Source: Polyangiaceae bacterium (lineage in GTDB: Bacteria; Myxococcota_A; Polyangia; Polyangiales; Polyangiaceae). Taken from it: 64,000 nucleotides of DNA. The notes under the pieces were generated by a model. That model saw only the letters and a program-made list of their open reading frames with translations, was not told the origin of the DNA and made no database searches. Of the stretch, positions 63,811 to 64,000 are shown in pieces. Made by a program: the position numbers and the translations under genes. The stretch spans positions 40,626-104,625 of the forward strand of contig JADLEQ010000023.1 of NCBI GenBank assembly GCA_020846005.1. The letters run 5' to 3'. Within the stretch, counting starts at the first letter, position 1; each line of letters begins with the position of its first letter.

Positions 63811-64000
63811 GTGCGCGACGTGGTGGGCGCCGGGCGTTCGGCGGCGGCGCGCGGAGCGCCGGGCCTCGCGGTGGCGCTCGCCGCCCTGCTGGGCGCGGCG
63901 GCGTGCTCGTGCGCGGAGGAGCCCGCCGCGCGCCCGGCGGACGCGGCGGCCGGCGGGGGTGGCGCGGCTGGGGGCGACGCGGCGGCGGAGGCGGGCGGCG
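63811..64000 (+). CDS. Start of a lipoprotein gene, cut by the window end
   Basis: A GTG start two bases after the protease stop gives an open frame to the window end (63 codons). The product has a signal peptide (GLAVALAALLGAAAC, lipobox GAAAC, Cys about 36) and a following Cys-rich and then Gly/Ala/Asp-rich stretch, as in other lipoproteins here. The tight spacing suggests co-transcription with the protease gene, in which case the repeat tract affects only translation of the protease. Function unknown; the rest of the gene is outside the window. Confidence 0.6.
   Translation, partial: MRDVVGAGRSAAARGAPGLAVALAALLGAAACSCAEEPAARPADAAAGGGGAAGGDAAAEAGG

Overview
The window is very GC-rich DNA with almost no non-coding space. 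GTGA/ATGA stop-start overlaps are common, and there are many lipoproteins. The gene content suggests a myxobacterium-like member of the Myxococcota (Polyangia-type). It has a bacterial mevalonate pathway, two Ser/Thr protein kinases (one fused to a formylglycine-generating-enzyme-like domain), three proteins with AgmX/PglI-like C-termini, and a cytochrome cd1 module. This assignment is inferred from gene content; no rRNA or tRNA gene was seen.

Layout. 0-1.3 kb: a kynureninase-like PLP enzyme. 1.5-8.6 kb: a denitrification module with a di-haem NirS (a NirC-like domain fused to cytochrome cd1), then nirJ, nirF and a one-chain siroheme decarboxylase, overlapping tail to tail with a bifunctional siroheme synthase (cysG). 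Together these could carry uroporphyrinogen III through siroheme towards haem d1. 8.6-15.3 kb: an HNH nuclease, a DUF454 protein, a kinase-FGE fusion, a polytopic membrane protein and a lipoprotein. 15.3-20.5 kb: type 2 IPP isomerase, a divergent prenyl synthase, and mevalonate kinase, diphosphomevalonate decarboxylase and a phosphomevalonate kinase-like protein in overlapping frames. 20.5-25.4 kb: a molybdate ABC transporter operon with a porin and an HTH/periplasmic-binding-type regulator. 25.5-26.8 kb: class II HMG-CoA reductase. 26.8-35.0 kb: two lipoprotein-like genes and a MacAB-type exporter with two permeases, one ATPase, one membrane fusion protein and an intercalated lipoprotein. 35.2-37.5 kb: ECF sigma factor with a likely partner, then rpsT preceded by an overlapping 52-residue basic ORF. 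37.6-50.5 kb: kinase, TPR/barrel protein, acetyl-CoA synthetase, a nucleotidyltransferase/HAD pair, SDR, PilZ protein, penicillin-binding protein, CoA-transferase and a membrane protein. 50.5-56.8 kb: five little-known proteins, including a papain-fold protein whose catalytic Cys is Ser, and an SPFH protein. 56.8-60.0 kb: a decayed AAA/DUF4143 ATPase relic, a GspC-like PDZ protein, a thioredoxin-like ferredoxin and a HExxH peptide-modification-type protein. 60.1-64 kb: a secreted trypsin-like protease whose start lies in front of 15 copies of a 7-bp repeat, then the start of another lipoprotein.

Most notable. (1) The heptanucleotide tract puts the protease one nucleotide out of frame with its only well-formed start, which predicts on/off phase variation. 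(2) A papain-fold protein has silicatein-like Cys-to-Ser substitution next to four uncharacterised genes. (3) More than a dozen genes have a TANNNT-type -10 box only 6-12 nt before the start codon, which suggests widespread leaderless or near-leaderless mRNAs. (4) A 57-bp imperfect direct repeat flanks a roughly 0.7 kb insertion between two convergent genes. (5) A small basic ORF overlaps the start of rpsT.
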